In this document: positions 63,442 to 64,000 of the stretch, piece by piece
Position numbering within the stretch: the stretch's first letter is position 1
Layout of the letters: every line of letters starts with the position of its first letter
Origin: VBCG01 sp044226535
Lineage (GTDB): Bacteria > Pseudomonadota > Gammaproteobacteria > Burkholderiales > Casimicrobiaceae
Direction of reading: 5' to 3'
NCBI GenBank assembly: GCA_044226535.1
Contig: JBGAGT010000002.1
Location: forward strand, 248,001 to 312,000
Length of the DNA stretch: 64,000 nt
Program-made: the position numbers and the translations under genes
The notes under the pieces: model-generated
Seen by the model: only the letters and a program-made list of their open reading frames with translations
What the model was told of the DNA's origin: nothing
Database searches by the model: none

Positions 63442-64000
63442 ATGCACGACCCGATCGTCGACGCGCTTGCGGCAGGCGCAACTGTCGTCACACCCAACAA
63501 TCGCCTCGCGCGGCACCTCAAGGACCGCCACGACCGCGCGCAGCTGCGCGCGGGGAAGGCCGCCTGGCCCAGCGCACGCGCGCTGCCCTGGGAAGCCTGG
63601 CTCGGCGCGCTGTGGACCGACGCGCTCGACGCCGGCGCCTTCGACGAGCCCTTCGCGCTGCTCAACCCCGCGCAGTCGCGCCGGCTGTGGGAACAGGCGA
63701 TCGAGGCCGACGGCACGGACCTGCTCGACCCGCGCGCCACCGCGGTGCGCGCGCAGCGGGCCTGGCAGGTGTTCGCCGCGCACGCGCGAGCGGGCGAAAG
63801 CCCGTCCCAGTGGATGGGCGGCGAGGACGATGCCGCGGCCTTCGCGCGCTGGCATCGCCGTTACCTGCGCGCCTGCCACGACGCGGGCGCCCGGGACCTC
63901 GCCACGGCGGCCGAGGCGCTCGCAACCGCCGCGGTGCGCCTTCCTTCGCTGCAGGCACCCCCGATCGTCGTCGCCGGCTTCACCGAGTTGACCCCGCAGG
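63442..64000 (+). CDS. Probable DNA repair protein (AddB-like, PD-(D/E)XK family), N-terminal part
   Basis: The ATG at 63442 opens a frame that stays open to the window end (186 codons). It begins MHDPIVDALAAGATVVTPNNRLARHL and continues ALPWEAWLGALW, LLNPAQSRRLWEQAI and IVVAGFTELTPQ. This is the N-terminal pattern of a family annotated as probable DNA repair proteins, related to the AddB subunit with an inactive helicase-like front and a C-terminal nuclease. The nuclease part lies beyond the window. A TAGAGT at 63427 may be its -10 box. Confidence 0.75.
   Translation, partial: MHDPIVDALAAGATVVTPNNRLARHLKDRHDRAQLRAGKAAWPSARALPWEAWLGALWTDALDAGAFDEPFALLNPAQSRRLWEQAIEADGTDLLDPRATAVRAQRAWQVFAAHARAGESPSQWMGGEDDAAAFARWHRRYLRACHDAGARDLATAAEALATAAVRLPSLQAPPIVVAGFTELTPQ

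Overview
The window is about 64 kb of GC-rich chromosomal DNA from a Gram-negative bacterium, most likely a betaproteobacterium of the order Burkholderiales. The reasons are the smc-zipA-ligA-galU order, metal-type KdsA (so an LPS outer membrane), ZipA and FtsB, the tRNA-Ala(GGC)/tRNA-Glu(TTC) pair, the PpsR/PpsA pair, and dispersed palindromes with a GTCATYCCCGC core. No prophage, insertion sequence or CRISPR array is visible. The organism call is an inference from gene content.

Layout. 1-10020: tail of an M20 hydrolase, a lipoprotein, then smc, zipA, ligA, galU and oxyR. 10062-10136: tRNA-Val(CAC). 10363-14459: four-gene operon of circularly permuted ATP-grasp, alpha-E protein, Anbu proteasome-like protease and transglutaminase-like protein, preceded by two NtrC-like dyads. 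14498-16722: gltX and a fumarylacetoacetase-family hydrolase. 16755-24524: a catabolic locus with aldehyde dehydrogenase, GMC oxidoreductase and a nitrate/sulfonate-type ABC importer on the minus strand, and a divergent GntR/UTRA regulator with an enolase-superfamily enzyme. 24670-29763: pyrG, kdsA, eno, ftsB and a TrmH-type rRNA/tRNA methyltransferase. 29768-37707: sugar locus with ribokinase, a MalFG-type ABC importer, DapA-family aldolase, FadR-type regulator, aldo/keto reductase and fuconolactonase-like hydrolase. 38647-43515: ppsR, a PHP phosphoesterase, a small HTH protein and ppsA. 43583-47994: YgfX-like and YciK-like genes, tRNA-Ala and tRNA-Glu, a TraB/GumN protein, an AHSA1/ArsR pair and an SDR. 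48035-53603: lipoprotein, a Mn exporter behind a yybP-ykoY riboswitch, a two-component system and a divergent TonB receptor. 53648-64000: M20 peptidase, HdeD-like protein, a repeat-rich segment, an exonuclease/GIY-YIG fusion divergent from a LexA-like repressor, GNAT, DUF1992 and molybdopterin oxidoreductase genes, small proteins, and the start of a probable DNA repair nuclease.

The most notable points are these. (i) The Anbu/ATP-grasp/alpha-E/transglutaminase operon, a predicted but poorly understood peptide-synthesis or protein-tagging and degradation system, here with a possible nitrogen-control (NtrC) entry point. (ii) A LexA-like repressor whose promoter spacer is filled by a CGAAC-N4-GTTCG box, shared with a Cho-like nuclease, and apparently giving a leaderless mRNA. 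(iii) A textbook yybP-ykoY manganese riboswitch. (iv) Two families of dispersed repeats that have entered coding sequence: REP-like palindromes that extend, interrupt or terminate three proteins, and a 76-base element that begins on stop codons and ends in a Shine-Dalgarno-like G run. (v) A 0.6-kb composite inverted repeat containing a 39-base tandem array.

Many genes overlap by 4 bases or sit within 30 bases of the next, so most of the window is probably transcribed as operons. All functions are read from sequence motifs and remembered families; nothing was searched or computed.
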